From CAZCQP01 sp964500895 (GTDB lineage Bacteria > Bacillota > Clostridia > Lachnospirales > JAISER01), in the NCBI GenBank assembly GCA_964500895.1, contig CAZCQP010000056.1:1-15874 (forward strand): a DNA stretch of 15,874 nt, in the 5' to 3' direction. Positions 14,186 through 15,874 of this stretch are shown one piece after another. The position numbers and the translations under genes are program-made. The notes beneath the pieces are model-generated. The model did not search any database. It saw only the letters and a program-made list of their open reading frames with translations, and was not told the DNA's origin. The first letter of the stretch is position 1. The number at the start of each line of letters is the position of its first letter.

Positions 14186-14212
14186 GCACAATTATTTAAA
14201 GCACAATTATTT
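14186..14212. repeat. 15-nt tandem duplication at the dhaK/aldolase junction
   Basis: GCACAATTATTT occurs at 14186-14197 and again at 14201-14212, a period of 15 nt. The second copy covers the dhaK stop codon (14209-14207) and the first copy fills the spacer before the aldolase ribosome binding site. It looks like a recent replication-slippage duplication that lengthened the intergenic gap without altering either protein. Confidence 0.75.
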
Positions 14213-15205
14213 GGTTAAGTAAGGTGTTTTGCAAGGTGCGTTCCAGTAGCCCAAAAGTTCATCGTCCATTCTGGCCATAAACATTTGGAAACCGGCCTGC
14301 TCTTGCACCGTCAACAGTTCGCCCACCACATTGGCCACCACTTCAATGCCTTTTTCCTTCAAATGGCTGACGCATTTGCGGTACACCAGCAACAATTCCA
14401 TCAACGTGGTTGCACCGGTGCCGTTTAAAATAAGCATCACTTTTTCGCCGGAGGTTAAGCTTAAATCTTTAATGAGCCCATCGCTCATGAGCACCGCAGT
14501 TTCATCGGCAGATTTCATTTTCATCCGTCCGCCGCCGCCTTCCCCATGCTGACCCATGCCCACTTCCATCTCGTCGTCGCCCAGGTCTGCAAATTCTGCG
14601 CCGTTTTGGGGATGGGTTGCGGTTTTAACAGCCACAGCCAGGGTGGCCATGTTGTCTGCAAACCTTTGGGCAACCGCTGCCACTTCTTCTAAAGACTTCC
14701 CGGCCGCTGCGGCTGCGGCTGCCATTTTGTATGTAGGTATGCAACCCACCAGGCCACGACGGTCGTCTGCCTCTTCACGGGGGGCATTGGCAATGTCTTC
14801 CTGGGTGACCACTTTCACCACGTTCAGCCCTTGGGCTTTGGCTTGCTTCATCACCAGGTTGCCGGTAAGCATGTCCCCGGCATGGTTTAAGACCACAAGC
14901 AAAACCCCTTTGCCCTTGTCTGCCATTTTAACCGCTTCCAAACAAGCTTCCGGCCCGGGAGCAGCAAAAATATCCCCCACTACGGAAATGTCCACCATGC
15001 CTTCGCCCACAAAGCCAGACAGCGCTGGTTCATGGCCTGCACCACCCAAGGTAACGATGGTCACCCGGTTGGCCTCTTTCAGCTTTTTATTTACCACCAG
15101 GTTGTTGGGATAAAGTTCTACCACATCGCTGTTGGCCAAGGCCAAGCCTTCCAAAAGTTCCTTTGTTATTGCTTCAGGATTGTTAATAAATTTTTTCATC
15201 GCCAT
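14207..15205 (-). CDS. dhaK: Dihydroxyacetone kinase subunit DhaK-like
   Basis: The 332-residue substrate-binding subunit of a two-component dihydroxyacetone-type kinase. Seen: KKFINNPEAITKELLEGL (4-21), GGAGHEPALSGFVGEGM (54-70) with His58, LNHAGDMLTGNL (106-117) with Asp111, and GMGQHGEGGGG (216-226) with His220. These match His56, Asp109 and the covalently binding His230 of E. coli DhaK, so the hemiaminal chemistry should work. The surroundings differ from classical DhaK: KNYTGD is LNHAGD, HGEPG is HGEGG, and the second His of GHEPxH is Leu. This suggests a substrate other than dihydroxyacetone, perhaps a tetrulose or similar ketose. GGGGG lies 8 nt before the ATG. It follows dhaL by 36 nt. 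The phosphate donor (ATP, or a DhaM PTS protein) is not decided by this window. Confidence 0.9.
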   Translation of the reverse strand: MAMKKFINNPEAITKELLEGLALANSDVVELYPNNLVVNKKLKEANRVTIVTLGGAGHEPALSGFVGEGMVDISVVGDIFAAPGPEACLEAVKMADKGKGVLLVVLNHAGDMLTGNLVMKQAKAQGLNVVKVVTQEDIANAPREEADDRRGLVGCIPTYKMAAAAAAAGKSLEEVAAVAQRFADNMATLAVAVKTATHPQNGAEFADLGDDEMEVGMGQHGEGGGGRMKMKSADETAVLMSDGLIKDLSLTSGEKVMLILNGTGATTLMELLLVYRKCVSHLKEKGIEVVANVVGELLTVQEQAGFQMFMARMDDELLGYWNAPCKTPYLTK

Positions 15206-15241
15206 AACAAAACCCCCTTTTATTGTGTCTAAACATTCGCT

Positions 15242-15874
15242 CTATTTTGCAAGCCCTTCCAAGAAAATAGAAAGGCTAACAGCCCCTGCATCCGGCGTGC
15301 CTAAGGTTTTTTCCTTGTAGCTTTTGGCCCGCCCAAACTTGGATATATAGTTTTTGGTATCTTCGCAACCTTTGCGCCCGGCTTCAGCTGCGGCTTCAAA
15401 CACTTCCTGGGGCGAACCGGATGCTTTCTCCTTTGCAGCCTGGGCCGCAGGAATGAGGGTATCCATCATGGTTTTGTCCCCCACTTTGGCGGACGTAATG
15501 CCCGCCAGCTCCGACACAGCGCTGCACAGCATGGCCGCAACGTCATCCCCGGTTAGCTGGGTTTTGCCTGTGGCCCCGTTGCCCAAGCCTTCAAACATCG
15601 TAGCCCACAAAGGCCCTGCCGACCCGCCGCTTAACCCCATCAGCTTGGCGGAGAGGAACAAGAGCAGTTTTCCCACATCTTCTTCCACATTTGCTTCCGC
15701 TTCCCCATCAAACGTTTCTGTTAAAATATATGCAATCTTTTTGATGGTCATGCCATGGTCCCCGTCGCCAAACTGGGCATCAATGGCCGTAAGTGTTTGC
15801 TCTGCATCTATCAGCATTGCAGCGGCATTCTTTAACTTGCTGGTAAAATCCTGGAAATGTAGCAACCCTTCCAA
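15242..15874 (-). CDS. dhaL: Dihydroxyacetone kinase subunit DhaL-like (start at window edge)
   Basis: The ADP/ATP-binding subunit that works with DhaK. Seen: IDAQFGDGDHGMTIKK (31-46), with Asp32, Asp37 and Asp39 matching the Mg-nucleotide-binding aspartates of DhaL; GLSGGSAGPLW (79-89); GDKTMMDTLIPA (132-143); and the terminal GTPDAGAVSL. The 210 residues visible are the normal DhaL length. The frame is open to the very last base of the window, and a TTG sits exactly at 15874-15872. The true start may be this TTG or lie just outside, since no ribosome binding site can be seen. It is the first visible gene of the minus-strand operon, which may continue upstream beyond the window. Confidence 0.9.
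   Translation of the reverse strand: MEGLLHFQDFTSKLKNAAAMLIDAEQTLTAIDAQFGDGDHGMTIKKIAYILTETFDGEAEANVEEDVGKLLLFLSAKLMGLSGGSAGPLWATMFEGLGNGATGKTQLTGDDVAAMLCSAVSELAGITSAKVGDKTMMDTLIPAAQAAKEKASGSPQEVFEAAAEAGRKGCEDTKNYISKFGRAKSYKEKTLGTPDAGAVSLSIFLEGLAK

Overview
The window (15,874 bp, moderate GC) looks chromosomal and comes from a low-to-mid GC Firmicute, most likely a member of the Clostridia. The evidence is the gene order PheB-type ACT protein, hom, thrB, lysC; strong AGGAGG-type ribosome binding sites; several TTG starts; consensus sigma-A promoter elements; and a GH25 endolysin plus membrane protein pair of clostridial type. The genus cannot be fixed from the sequence. No tRNA, rRNA, transposase, integrase or CRISPR array is visible.

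Layout. (1) Positions 1-386 are non-coding. They carry a very good promoter with an AT-rich upstream element that fires leftwards out of the window, and a weaker rightward promoter. (2) Positions 387-6284, plus strand: an aspartate-family operon of a PheB-like ACT-domain protein, homoserine dehydrogenase, homoserine kinase and aspartokinase, followed by a large hydantoinase/oxoprolinase-family ATPase. It ends in a 24-nt palindromic element and an intrinsic terminator. Aspartokinase, homoserine dehydrogenase and homoserine kinase feed threonine synthesis. The lysC gene also carries a well-placed internal start that would yield the separate regulatory beta subunit known from Bacillus aspartokinase II. 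(3) Positions 6505-11385, plus strand: a CDP-sugar and glycosyltransferase operon of a glucose-1-phosphate cytidylyltransferase, a protein with two tandem GT-like domains, an NDP-sugar epimerase/reductase, CDP-glucose 4,6-dehydratase and an unrecognised 64-residue protein. It probably makes a CDP-6-deoxyhexose and transfers it to a surface glycan. (4) Positions 12784-11430, minus strand: a GH25 muramidase without a signal peptide overlaps a four-helix, holin-like membrane protein. This pair converges on the sugar operon at a perfect 18-bp terminator hairpin. (5) Positions 15874-12963, minus strand: DhaL, DhaK, an LsrF-type aldolase/thiolase and a small VOC-fold protein. This is a kinase plus carbon-carbon-cleaving cassette for a short keto-sugar or related phosphate. 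It ends with a second copy of the 24-nt element followed by its own terminator.

The points most worth follow-up are: the 24-nt palindrome found twice, both times in the same orientation between stop codon and terminator, with a compensatory base-pair change; the DhaKL/LsrF/VOC cassette; the tandem GT fusion inside a CDP-4-keto-6-deoxyglucose operon that lacks the 3-deoxygenation enzyme in this window; the internal lysC start; and the strong leftward promoter resembling a stable-RNA promoter.
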